In this document: piece by piece, positions 34,627 through 46,700 of the stretch
Layout of the letters: the number at the start of each line of letters is the position of its first letter
How positions within the stretch are numbered: position 1 is the stretch's first letter
Source of the DNA: Tilletiaria anomala UBC 951
Lineage: Eukaryota; Basidiomycota; Exobasidiomycetes; Georgefischeriales; Tilletiariaceae
DNA length: 64,000 nt
Assembly: GCF_000711695.1 (NCBI RefSeq)
Contig: NW_013547014.1
Location: forward strand, 124,001-188,000
Direction of reading: 5' to 3'
Notes under the pieces: model-generated
Told to the model about the DNA's origin: nothing
Seen by the model: the letters and a program-made list of their open reading frames with translations, nothing else
Databases searched by the model: none
Translations under genes and position numbers: made by a program

Positions 34627-37026
34627 TTACGTGTCTTCCTCGGGGACTGGCATCCAATTCGGTCCAGCCGAAATTGCGCTTCTTAATCCCAAACCGTCTC
34701 GTCGGCTGCTCATCTGCACCGACCGGATAGATGTGTCAGTGGTAAATGTGTCTTGCAGGCTGTGCGAAGGTGGATGACGCTCATGGATAATGATCGTCCT
34801 GTCACTTGATTGAGAAGCTGTTCTCGATGCGGCGATCTGTTCGTGTAGCTGCGGACTGTCCGCACTCTTGCGGCCACCACCGGAGGTGATGTATGTTTGC
34901 AGCATTCCGGAGGGACGCGGGCGGAAGACGGGTGGGGCGCAGAACTTGGTGGGGGCCTCCGATGAAGGCGAAGCCACTGTCCGGCCACCAGGCGGACGTA
35001 AATGGCTGTTCACTACCAGCTTGGTAATGCGGGAAGTGCCCGGGCGCGTGGTTGCTGTCGATGGAGGGGGCATAGTAGAGGCCGTAGAGCGGGCGCTGCT
35101 AGGCGGTAGCTGGCCAAGCTTTGGCTTCTTCGCTATCGAGCCTGTTGCTGGGGTGGTGGGAACGCGAATTGGTGTCGCAGCTGTGCGGTTGTGAAAACTT
35201 GATGGGCCCAGTGCAGGTCCATCCGACATAGTGGAAGAGTTCGAGATCGTCCGATTCCGTTTGCGAAAGTCGCGCGTCGACGGGTCAGTAAGGGTTTCTT
35301 GCAATGTGGTAAGATAGGGAACGCCATCAATAGTGAACTCTTTCCCATGCTCCTCCTTCCATGCCGGTATCATCTTCAATAATTCTTGCACGAGCTGCAA
35401 ATCAGGAGAGAGAATATGTTAAACGGAGCTGCCTACTGAACGGAAATCGGCCCAAATATCACCTTCGGCTTCTGAACCTTTATTCGCTTTCTTGTTTTCT
35501 CCTCGCGCAGCAGCCGCCCTGGGTCCCCTCTAGTGTTCTTGAAGCGGTTGGGATTTTTCGCATCTTCCTCCATCTGTTTTTCCTCGTCACATAGCTCCTG
35601 ATACCGCCGGATCGCCTGCAAAACGGGCTCCTTGGTCTTGACTTCGTGCGCGAGTCGGACTATCGCTTCTTCGTGCAGAGCAAGCGCCTCCTCTGTACTG
35701 CCCTCACTATCTACAAAGCATTGAGGAAAGGATTCGTATCTCTCAATGTCGGAGAGACGAAGGGTGTCCCAGAGGCGCCGGATGCGCTCGCGCAATTTTT
35801 CGATGAACAACGACATGTGCTCTCGGCGCAGATCTTGCATCTTCTGAAGCTCTCGTCGATATGCTTCGATGGCCTCCAGCGTACTGCCGCTATTGGCGTG
35901 GACGAATGTTTCCATCTCATCCTGGGGCACGTCGAACTGCATCCAGATCTCGCTGAGCTCATCGTAGAGTTGTTGGATCCTCTCCTCTCTTTTTGCTTTC
36001 TCAGCCTCCAGCGCAGCCAGCTTTGCTGCGACGCGTTCCAAGTTCGCTTTAGTGGGCAGGATCCATTCCTCCAATGGCTTTCGTTGCCGAATCTGCAGGC
36101 ATTGTGGCGCTTGGTCTACCCCGCCACTATTACCGTTGCTGTTCCGGCTGCCACCGCTGCCATTACTCTTCCTTGTGGGCGTTGGCTCGACCATCTCTGG
36201 AGGGCAGAAAACCTCTACCTCCCCGGTGGTGTTCTTGAAGTGCTCAAAATCGCCGTAAAAGTGAGCTCGCCCGCCCGTCTCGGGGCCAACGTGCCAGATC
36301 GGTTTGACTTGCAGGTGCGTGAGGATCTGTGCGTCAAACTCATCCTGATTCACCTCTGGTGTGAGATGCAGCGCTGACCAGAGGTTGAGAATGGTCTGAA
36401 GCTGATCCTGCAGCAAGCTTGTTCGTGCTTTGACCTCTACCTCGCCTTTCTTTGTCTCCGCTTCCAATGCGGAAATGTACGACAATGGAAGTGCTCGGAT
36501 CGTTCCATCAGACAGGCTGCCTGGCACAAGAGGTGTATTGACAATATCCCCCAGCACTTGCCGTTGCTCTTCTAGCTGGCTGATCATGCGATCAGCTTGT
36601 GCTTGACGTGAGGTGTGGACGGAGCGAAGATTGCTGATTTCTTGATGAACACGCTGTTGCTTTTGATGGAGGGTCTGCATGTGGATCGAGATGAGTCAGG
36701 AAGTATGCGGACAGAGAGGATGGTAGACATCTCACCAGAGGAGGTTCTTCAGCTGCCCCATCGCAAGGTGGCGAGCCTGAGGTCTCTCCCAGCGCCTCTT
36801 TTAGACACTGTGCCTCGATGTTTCGCGCCTTGCAGTCATCGAATATCTCCTTTTTTCGATCTTGTGCGCGTTTCAAGTGACTCTGGATACTGCTGGTCAG
36901 GGTGTTGTGAAGTTCCTGGATTGCGCTTTGATATGTGCATCCTGAATCTCCAATCTCCTCGTAGAGCACTTGTAGTTGGCTTGTCGAGGACGACAGAAGT
37001 TGGAGCAGAGATGCAGTCTCATCCAT
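34627..37026 (-). CDS. ASE1: Spindle midzone microtubule bundler Ase1/PRC1/MAP65
   Basis: Crosslinks antiparallel microtubules at the anaphase midzone and directs cytokinesis. Model: complement(join(34627..35394, 35463..36674, 36736..37026)), 756 aa. The first exon and first part of the second are helical, with heptad-like stretches (LHQKQQRVHQEISNLRSV). The conserved microtubule-binding spectrin region ends NPNRFKNTRGDPGRLLREEK, followed by TRKRIKVQKPK and then LLKMIPAWKEEHGKEF. The last ~200 residues are Ser/Thr/Pro-rich and basic, with TP/SP sites, as expected for the Cdk-regulated tail. A poly-Ser/Asn/Gly insert (SNGSGGSRNSNGNSGG) sits in the middle. Divergent from NUD1, another late-mitosis gene. 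Confidence 0.93.
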
Positions 37027-37714
37027 CTCGGATGGAGTGAGATCTCCGCTGACGGAGTCAGATGTCTGTTTGTGTGCAATAGCGAGAGGATGGGCAGCAG
37101 CAAGTCGCCAATTGCATTCCGCGTCTCAAGTGCAAATGGCGCGTGCAAGCTCAGCAAGCATACTTTCGTGTCCAGCTTCAGTTGCTTGTTCTATTTCTCG
37201 AGTTCCGGTTGAATGGACGAGTTTGTAGCTTGTTCAGGCGTGCGAATGAAGGCCATTGGACGGTGCGGTGGTCGTGGTGTCAAGACTCAAGTGTAGATGG
37301 GTCGTGGTGTTGTGTTGATTGCCTGCGGAGATGTTGGAATGTCGATCAACAAGAAACAGAACACGTCGCGTGCCTCCCCCAATTCCCAAGGCGCCTTATA
37401 GTGAGTGACACAGGCGCAGTGCCACCGTTGATACCAACAACAGTCATTCAACTGACTCCATTGGCTTCTCTGCCAACACCTCCCAAGTCATCAGATATAT
37501 GCAATGCACGTGAGACATGGCATGGCGCGTATATCGCTCGCTGTATAATTGACGTGCTTGAGAACCTCAACTGCTGCAGCGCCTGTTTATGGCATCGGAT
37601 GGATCCGCAGGTAGGAGAATCGTTGGGTCTGCAATGAACGACGAGGCCGCAATCCTGAGGTCAAAATAGCGTGCCGCGCCCACGATCTTCCCGGGCGGCC
37701 GCCTTAGAACGACG
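37027..37714. promoter_or_regulatory. Divergent promoter region ASE1/NUD1
   Basis: 688 nt between the start codons of two mitosis genes. A plus-strand open frame (37143-37637) lacks family resemblance. I could not identify a cell-cycle box. Confidence 0.45.
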
Positions 37715-40700
37715 ATGGCATCTACAGCTGCGTCCGCCTGGAGAACCCTCGCCGCCTTCGACGATCTCAGCGAAAGCTGGTCAACGCATCAGCAGCAAAA
37801 GGATGGAAAAGATGGTCTTATGCCCAAATCATATGAGGCCGAACGCTCCGTCAGGAAAAGGGCCGGCTCGTTGCCCTCTCAATCTTCCAGCTCCATTGTG
37901 CTGCAGCCCGAAGCACATCCTGCTTCAGATCCAGAGTCTAGCCAAGTCGCATGCATGACGCCTAGCAATGGCAGCCTCTTCCATTTGACTGAAAGACCTG
38001 AAGGCCAAGTCGACTTTGCCGACTTCAAATCCCGAACCGAAAAGATCGGATACTCGCGCTGGCAAGCAATTGAGACTTCGACACCCCCGCCACCGGTACG
38101 CCCTCATGCGGCTGTCACCCAAGCGAAGACTGTTGCCAATTCCAGCGATCTCAGTTCCTCATCCTCGCAGGTGAAGCAGGGACACCGCATGGAAGCCGAT
38201 TGCCATCATGACCCGTGTGCTGAAGTGGTCGCCTCGACGGTGCAATCTGTCTTGGACGGTCTGAATGAATCGCACCACGACGAGGCTACCGTACTTCATC
38301 ACTCGGACGTTTCATCTCTACCGCCAATGCTTCGTCCGGCATGGCAAGACGGGTCACCGGCGAAAGAACGCCTGAAGGCCATCCATGGAGGCAAGCTGCC
38401 AAAGGGGGTCATCTCTGCGGGCAAAACGAATCTTTTCTCGCCAAGCAAGTTACAGACCATGTTCAGGACACCAACCCCGACTCCGACCAGGCCAAATATG
38501 ACCAACGACATTCAAGAATCATCAGAAAGAATTGAACCTCAAGGCTCCTCGGCCTCCGAATTCATGCAAGATTCTCTCGCCGGCAGGGGAGCTGTGCCGA
38601 CCGCCGCTCGCTTTGGTTTTCCATCTGGCGCTGATCAGAAGCTCCTTGGCCGAATTCCTGTCCTTCCGATGGATTCAGCTGGACCAAAAATAGCACTGGA
38701 GGCAGAAATATATTCAGACCCTGTTGAGCTGCAGATGCGTGAGCAGAAGCGCATCCGCCTTGATACTCGAGGCCGTGGTCCGCAACTTTCGTCCTTCCCC
38801 AGTCCTTTCAAACCGCCCAGCAAGTCACCCGAACGCAACTACAAAGGTGATGCTGCACGCCTTCTGCGAGACGTCAAGCGCAACCTGTTCGGAGTAGAAG
38901 CATCAATGACGAACACCAACGAGAGCACTCCCTCTCCAGGCACCCCTCTGGCCAACGCGAAGGGCTGCGATCGCCTCCAACTCGAGCATCTCTCAGACGA
39001 AGAGTCTCCACGACGACTACTGCGACGCTTCACAGTTGCACGGGCACGCGAAGCTGCGAAATCGAAAAATGAAGCTGGCACCAAAGGAGCTTCTCCGAAA
39101 CGCGCCGAAGAGCCTCAGTGTGACTTTGCAAAGGAGGTGCAATCTTCAGCTGAAAATCAGCGCCTGATGCAGGCGCATCTTCAGCAGTTTCAGTCAAGCC
39201 ACCGACTTCGTCGAAGCTCATCGAACAAGGCGATGTTCACCATCAAAGCGTCCGAGATTCCGGCAGAGAATCTCAGAGCATTGGCAGGCAATCGGATGAG
39301 CTACGATGCTGTGACAATGACGTGGCAAAAGCGGCGCAGCGCAGTTCAAGCGGGAAGCGAAGCCGACGTGAGCGACTCCACGGATGCTTTTGCGAATCTC
39401 GATATCTCACTTCCATCGCCTGCGCACAGACACGTGGGCCCGCTTCCACGAAGTCGTTCCGTCCTCCGCAATGAGATCGAATGGAGCGGCTCGATTACCG
39501 TATCAGGCGGAAGTCGGGCGTCTGGTAGGCGTCCAGTGGAAGCGTCCAGCCCTCGAGCGACGATGCAAAACCTGCTTCCAACAGACGGTAACGTGCTCGC
39601 TTTCGAGAATCCATCTCCTACGCGCAGTGAGGGGCTGCGATCCATCCTAAAAGGCCAGCCCGGAGCGCTTCTCACACCTCGGCGCAGGATTCTGGAAGTT
39701 GGGAACGCTAGCGTGTCCTTCGTAGAACCGGCCCACGAGCAACAGATCGCTGGCGCCCTTGCATCCTTGGCTGAACTTCACTTGATGAGAAGCAAAGGAC
39801 CAAAATCGGCAGTGAGGTCGCACAGGGAGGACACGTCGGCATGGCTCGACGCTACGATATTAACGGAAATGTCGTTCGCCATTGCTCAAGATCGAGTGCT
39901 TCAAGTCCTGACGGACGTGGTGCCTTGGCAGCCGGATTGGGAAAATCTGTCGGTTCTTGACCTCAGCAATCGTCGCGTGGAGACTCTGATGAAGCTGCAG
40001 GACTTTTGCCCCAACCTCCTCGACGTTAATTTGTGAGTCCTCAGCATTGCCAAAGGCAAGCTGAAGGCTGGATCAGTTGACGCCCGGATGTGCGCTCTGC
40101 AGAAACGACAACCTGATCGTGTATCTGAGCGGACTGCCTAGCTCCATCCGCCATCTCCAAGTCGCGCGCAATCGCTTATCCTCACTCGTTTCTTTCGCCC
40201 GTCTGCGAAATTTACAGACGTTGGACATTAGCGAGAACGCCGTGGAATCGATCGACAGTGAGTCCCCAGAACAATGACCACTATTTTCAGGAAATTGACA
40301 AAATCTTTTGCAGACCTATGCTGTCTTGACTCGCTGAAGCATCTTCGAGCCGACTCCACTCAGATCGATTCTATCAACGGTATCGACAGCATTGCAACAT
40401 TGGAAAGCATCAGCTTGCAGCACAATAACCTCAAGACCATCGATTTACAAGGTACAACGTGGACAGAACTGCGACACCTGTCGCTTAGTCACAACCAGCT
40501 CGAAAGTCTCACAGGACTCACGCATCTCGCGCATCTGTACACACTCCAGGTGGAGCACAACAATCTTAGCCAACTCGACTGTCGTGGTGGCCTGCGAAAG
40601 CTTCGCCTGCTGCGCGTCTCGGGCAACCCGCGCCTGAGCATCCTAAACATCAAGGACCTGGCTAAATTGCGGACGTTGTACGCCGACTTTTGCCACTTGG

Positions 40701-41563
40701 ATGAAATTCAGCATTTGCCCCACGCCAAACGCCTCGAGAATCTCAGCCTAAGAGCCCAACAGAATTCAGACTTCCGTTGGCCCCGCCATTTGCCAAGCAG
40801 TATTCAGCGAATGTTCCTTTCAGGCAACCCGCTGCAGAACAGCCTTCCAGGTGAAGATGCGGGTGAGCTTACCAATCTGGTTTATCTAGAGCTCGCTGCA
40901 TGCCAACTTGAGCAGCTCCCAGACCACATGTGGTCCCTCATGCCCAACCTTCGGCACTTGAACTTGGATCACAACCTCTTCGTCGAGCTACCGAACCTTA
41001 GGGCGCTGCACCGGCTCAAACGCCTCTCCGCCGTTTCCTGTCGCTTGGAAAAGACTGCGCCGATCATTCGCGCCCTGCAAGATCTACCTTTGGAATCACT
41101 CGACACGCGGATGAACGCCTGCACACACGGCCTGTACGCACCAATCATAGCTCCAAGTCGCTATGTTGAGCCACGGACGCCCAATTCAGATAATCTTCCC
41201 AAAGGATTTGCGAGTGTGGCACCTCCGTTCCCAAACCCGGCTGTTGTTCAGCCAGCTTTCTCTCAGAAGGAACTTTCCTTGGGAAAGCAGGCCGAAGACC
41301 CCTCAGCGGCCCACAAGTCTTTCTTCCACAAACGGCTCCCCACACCGATCCGTGGCGCGAGCAACAGCGAGCAAGGAGTGTCACAGACTGCGATGACGCT
41401 AGCTGCGGATGCACGCTTTATTCGCGCGCTTCCCGAGGCTGCTCGCCAGCAACGCACCCTGCACCGTGGCGTGCTTGCTATGGCGTGTGCGCAGCTCACT
41501 CATATCGACGGGCTCCCTGTCTCGGATGCAGAAATTGAGGAGGCGAGCCGTCTGCTTGAGTAA
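37715..41563 (+). CDS. LRR scaffold of the Nud1/Cdc11 type
   Basis: Probable spindle-pole-body scaffold of the mitotic exit/septation initiation network, which recruits the kinase cascade. Model: join(37715..40032, 40103..40257, 40314..41563), 1240 aa. About 760 N-terminal residues are disordered, Ser/Pro/Arg-rich, with many SP/TP sites and a short conserved-looking SRTEKIGYSRW. The C-terminal third is a chain of about ten leucine-rich repeats (LSVLDLSNRRVETL, LRHLSLSHNQLESL, LVYLELAACQLEQLP, LRHLNLDHNLFVELP) ending in a short tail. The order, disordered N-terminus then LRR at the C-terminus, and the length fit Nud1/Cdc11. Alternatives are another SDS22-like LRR protein; the divergent pairing with ASE1 is mild support. 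Confidence 0.75.
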
Positions 41564-41788
41564 GTCATGCAGTTGGATCTAAATTTCGTGCACCATATAT
41601 CCATATCATGTTGTATTGCATCGTGCATGTGTCATAATAATTTAATAAGGTATAGGACTGCCGAAGGAAGCAGAAGTATGGAACGGGCGCTCCCACTTTG
41701 ACACTTGCTCCCGTCCCTCGCCTGATTCCTGGGCAGGCGGCCGTGGCGAAGCAACCTGGGCCTCAAACAGTTGTTTGCGCACGCAACG

Positions 41789-43207
41789 TCACAACTCCAC
41801 AGTGTAATAATTCGGAAAGGCAAGCTGCAGCGCAGTAAGAGCACGTGTCAGCAGGGTCACACCACGTATTCAAGACCTGTGACTTACTTCATCCTCAATG
41901 ACCTTGCGCACAAGCTCTCCAATAAACTTCTCGACCTTGCCTACATTCCGCAGCACGTGCTTCGCCTCCTCCCCAACACTGCTCTCGAACGTCATGAAAG
42001 GCAATAATCGAGCGCCAAAATTTTTATCGGTTGTACCCGCTTGGACTTGTGGTCGTCCCGTGCTTGCTGTAATAATCGCTGCGGATCCGGAAGTCTTTGA
42101 TGCTGCGACCGATGGATTGGCCTGCTGTGGAGAGGCGCCTGCGCTTCGGGAGAAAGAGGAGGGATTTTCTGCGCCATTGGGAAGCGTAGTATTACCGTTA
42201 AGCTCGTCGGAGTCAAGAAGGCTGATGTTCACAGTCTCCTGTGATCCGTCGAAGGCAAGCAGCACCGTGCCGTCCAAGACCAAGCCAGTCAGCGTGACTT
42301 GTAAAGGCAACTCCATGAACATGAAACAAGGTTGATTGATAAGCACGGCAGTTTTAAACCCAATACGGATAGATGTTGTTTGCCAACGCATGTGCATTTT
42401 GATCTGCAATGATGGGACCTCGGTGGACCTCTGCATCGTATAGGATGCTGCCAAATCCTCCTCATCAGGACGCCCTCCGAAAGGGTTGGGTGAGGCTGGC
42501 TGTCTGGAAGAGAAAGATGCGTTGCGAGTGGGGGGTGCAGTCGATGGTCGACCATGGAGATGTAGAGGAAGTGTACCGTGAGGAAAAGCAGAAGAGTGGG
42601 GTTGGCGACTGAAAGACGGAACTCGAGATGCGACCGACGGTCGTTTTGAGTTCGAGGCGGAGGGCTGGTGGTTCTGCCAAGAAGAAAAGAAGCTGGCACT
42701 CCCTAGCCCTGCTGAAGCGATGGATGGAGTCATGCTGCGATTGGCCCACGATGATGACCCATTCCAACCTGGTGTGCTACCAGCAGACGCTTGGGAATTT
42801 GCATCGACTTCTTGTGCTGTGGACGGAGTGTAGTGTCGAAATGTGTGAAGCTCTAGAGGGGAGATGCCAGCCCGGAGTTTACTGTCCTTCTTTGACATGG
42901 CATCCTTCAACCTTCTTTGAGGATCGGCAGATGCACGGCCAAGGCCAGGTGCTCGCATGTCCTTGGCCGCTGCAGCACCAGAATGACTGGTCAGCTCCTC
43001 GTCGTCATTCGATAAAAAATCCGACCAAATGTCCTGAATGCCGATGATTTCCAATTCTGGCGCCTGTTCCCCAGCATCAAATTCCTCGACAGAAATAGGA
43101 CCAAGGAAGTCTGGTCGATTGGCATTCTGCAGGACGGCGTTCAGCTTGTCCAAGAACTGGTCGCACAAGGCACGGTCGAAGAGCTCCCAGTCGAGGTCGA
43201 GCGACAT
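41789..43207 (-). CDS. MDM12: ERMES subunit Mdm12
   Basis: SMP-domain lipid-transfer protein of the ER-mitochondria encounter structure, bridging Mmm1 in the ER to Mdm34/Mdm10 at the mitochondrion. Model: complement(join(41789..41824, 41888..43207)), 451 aa. The start MSLDLDWELFDRAL is the classic Mdm12 N-terminus; an in-frame ATG at 43327 would add 40 residues and is rejected. The SMP core appears as LEIIGIQDIWSDFL, IKMHMRWQTTSIRIG, LPLQVTLTGLVLDGT and FIGELVRKVIEDE. The 36-nt last exon gives the family ending LAFPNYYTVEL. A long Ser/Pro-rich insert splits the SMP domain, usual in fungal Mdm12. Convergent with the NUD1-like gene. Confidence 0.96.
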
Positions 43208-43747
43208 GTTGCGTTCTCGGGTTTTCTGTTGTGAATACAGATTGGATGTACTGCTGCTAATTTGGAAGCGGGTGTCAACAGTTCGACTCCCTAGTGTACG
43301 CTCCGGGGTGCTGAGTATATAACTCAAGTCTGGATGCTGAATGGTGTGTGCAACTTTCTAGCAAAGCTGGCCACACTTCATCTCGATCACTGATTCGTCG
43401 ACGCCAGGGCACCGTGGCAGTATGAATGGCACAAAAACGCGTTGAAGAGGGTCCAGCACAGAGCAGACCAATACAACTCCAATGAGCCTAGATCCATTAT
43501 ATCGACAATCAAGCACCAATTTGAGAGCGGCCACATACATATAAATAAGAGCATCGACGCTGGGAGAAATAGACGGTGCGGTAGCAGCTTGTTAGCCATG
43601 TGCATACAAGGAGGATAGACTCCTTTGCCTGTGTCTCATCCATTCGACGCAAGAAGTGCGGTAAACGCTAGCGCTAGCAGCGCACCAACATCCACTGCCC
43701 TTACATTGACATCATATAACGAGTCCTCCCTCAACATAGCCAGCAAA
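43208..43747. promoter_or_regulatory. Divergent promoter region MDM12/TFC4
   Basis: 540 nt between start codons. Small open frames on the minus strand (43358-43605) have no recognised homology. No motif identified. Confidence 0.45.
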
Positions 43748-46700
43748 ATGGCTCCTCGAGGCAGATATGAATCCGTGAAGGCGCGACCCCCTTCAAAGGA
43801 AAGCTCGTCTACAGACCAGGATTATTTCTCCTTCGGCGCAGTCGATGCCGCGCAAGCTGGACTATCCGGCACTTCAAGCATGCCACTTCAGCCGCCTCCT
43901 CCCTGGGGTCAGGTGCAAGAGGACTCAGCAATCAGCGCCTCAGCGAGGCTACTCGAAATGCAACAGTCAGCGGCACAGGCTGAAAAGTTGAGCGGTCGGC
44001 CCTTGCCTGGTGCGGAAGGGCGTGAACAGGATGCCATTTACATGGCCCATTCCGATGAGGAGGAGGATGAAGACTCCGATGAATACGAATATGATGACGT
44101 GGAGTGGGTCAACGTATGAAAAGAATGAGTTCGCTTCAAACTACTGATGGGCGGACCTGCTGAAATTCCTCAGTGGCGAAATCTTCATGGCTCAGTCGGA
44201 CGATTCAGACGACGAGTACCTGCCACCGGAAAGACCGAAGAGTACTCAACGCAAACATGGTGCTTATACGCAATCTGCGGACGCACCACCGGTGGTAGGC
44301 TTGGAAGAACTCGATGAGCTTGACCTGGCTTTTCAAGGAGGGAATGCGGCGACTACGCGCCACTACAACGTCACTGTCGAAGAGGGAAGTCTGAAGGCTT
44401 CACGGTTGGACACAGATCAATGGCTCAGCGAGGCTCTTTCCAAGCAACCGTATCAACCGGAAGAGGTCGAAGTGGACGTGGACGCGTTCAAAGCTTTTGT
44501 TGGAAATGTGCAGCAGCAAGGCACTGCCTCAATAAACTTGGACGAAGACGACGATGATGACCAGCGTCGGCTGTTCGAGCGCGAGCTCGCGGCATCACGC
44601 GGATTCGGCAAGCGCAAAACGAGGAATTTGGCTCGCGTCAAGCAGTATTCAGACGAAGTTAACCATCTGCTCCGTCAAGGTCATGCAGCTTATGCTGAGG
44701 GTGACCCAGAAGCCGCTATCCACAGCTTCAATGAAGTCATCCGCATTGAGCCGACCATTTTTGAAGCATGGCAAGTGCTTGGCTTGGTTTATGACATGAT
44801 TGGCGAGCAAGAGAAAGGTCTTCAAGCAAAGATTTTGGCCGGTCACTTGGTTGCTACCAGAGCACCACACTGGATCGACCTCGGGCGTGACTCGTATCAG
44901 CTGGGCTTGCTCGTCCAGGCCGAGCACTGCTTCCACGAAGCGATGAAGGCCGACAAGGACAACCTCGTCGCGATGTTCGACCGTGCAACGATCCTGAACA
45001 TGCTAAATCAGCAAGTCAGAGCCTCTCGCCTTCTTGCTCATTATCTTGAGCGCCGACCGTACGAGGCAGAGGCCGTCCGCAACTATATCCCTTGCTTGAC
45101 AGCGATCGGCGAGCGCGCTAAGGCGCTCGACTACCTCGAACACATGAAAGACTGGAACCTCACGACTTTCCCGGATCCTCTGCGGCCCATTCCAGCCCAG
45201 ATCGTCCCTGCTAACTATCCCCGAGAACCCACTTTTGGTGCCGAAGAGGCAGCGACGATGGCAGACTTCTACCTGCAGTTTGGCAATGCTTCGAAGACTG
45301 TCGAGGTGATCAAACAGAGCATGAGGTGGCTGCAAGGACGTTCGCAGGAGATTTTCTGGGACTCTGTGCACGACGACGATCGCGAATTCGACGAGCGAAG
45401 ACCACAGGAGGGCACCGAGCACAGGATGGGGACATACTCGCGCAGGATTCAGACTTCACCTCCGCATGGTATGGATCCTGTACTGCGCGTTTATCTGGGA
45501 AAGGCAAGATTGCGAATGGGTAACAACAAAGAGGCAAATGTAAGTAGCACGCCGCGGCTCAAATGAAGGAGGGAGCCCGGAGGCTTTGCTCAAGGCTGCA
45601 CTTCTGTTTGTAGATGCACTTTGACCTTGCGCTCGAAGCAGAAGCAACGCCAGATATCCTCGCGGCATGGAGGTATGCTGCAGATGCGTGTAAGGACCTT
45701 GGCGAATGGGAGAAGGCACTGGTGATGTACAGTGCGCTGGCCGATAGTCCGGAATCAAATACAAGTGAGATCTGGGCTCTCGTCGGGAAGTGCCAAGTCG
45801 AGCTTGGACAATACGAAATCGCGCGGCAGACGTTGGAGGAAAGTGAGTAGAATCAGAAACAAAGTCCGTTATCGAGATCACAACCACAATCCGATTACTT
45901 TGCCCCTGCTAGCTGTGGAGATCGATGCGAACGCCGTTGATGCCAAGCTCGACCTTGCTCGAGTTCTGCAATATTTCAAAGACACCAAAAGAGCCATGAA
46001 GCTCGTCGTTGAAGGTGAGAGAGGGTCGCCGCCTTACGTCACAGAACACGTTTTCCTGATTCCTACATGCCTACCTCCAGTAATCGAGGAACGTCGAAAG
46101 CAGCAAGCTGCCAGCGGCGAGCCGCCGACGGAGGAGTTTGAGATGTTGAATTCATTTTTCGACGAGACGAGACAATACCACGACCAACAAAGATCCGCCT
46201 CCACCAAATTCAAAATCTCTCGACAAGACAGGGAGAAGATGATGGCTGCTAAAGAAGCAGAAGTACTTCTCTATTTCCGCGCAACCAAGCTGATGGAGTA
46301 TGATGTCTTCGTTGAAGGCTGGTGGCGCCCAGAGGTGAAGATGGACGCAGAGCATGATGTCATCGTCGCAGAATACCTTAACAAGGCCGGAAAATTGATC
46401 GACACGTTCAAAGACACAAAACGACTTTTCCCGGGGGACAGGGTAAGTGCATCCGAGCATCCAAGTACAAGGCACATAATGGCAGCGTAGAGCTGATATT
46501 TATCGCTCCACAGTCTAAACGATTCAAGGGCCTTACCACTGAGCCCAGGCGCAATAGGCGCAAGCAGTCTGGGTACATCAATGATCGCACAGGGGAACTG
46601 CTCAGTAGTCTGCGATCGGAATTGAGTAAGATTTTCTGGCCTAGCAATGATCATCACACCCATCACTGACGTTGTATCTGAGCAGGTGCTGGCATTGCGG

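Noticed and set aside
43208-43327. N-terminal extension of MDM12 by 40 codons
   Set aside because: Family members start at MSLDLDW-type sequence; the extension is unconserved.
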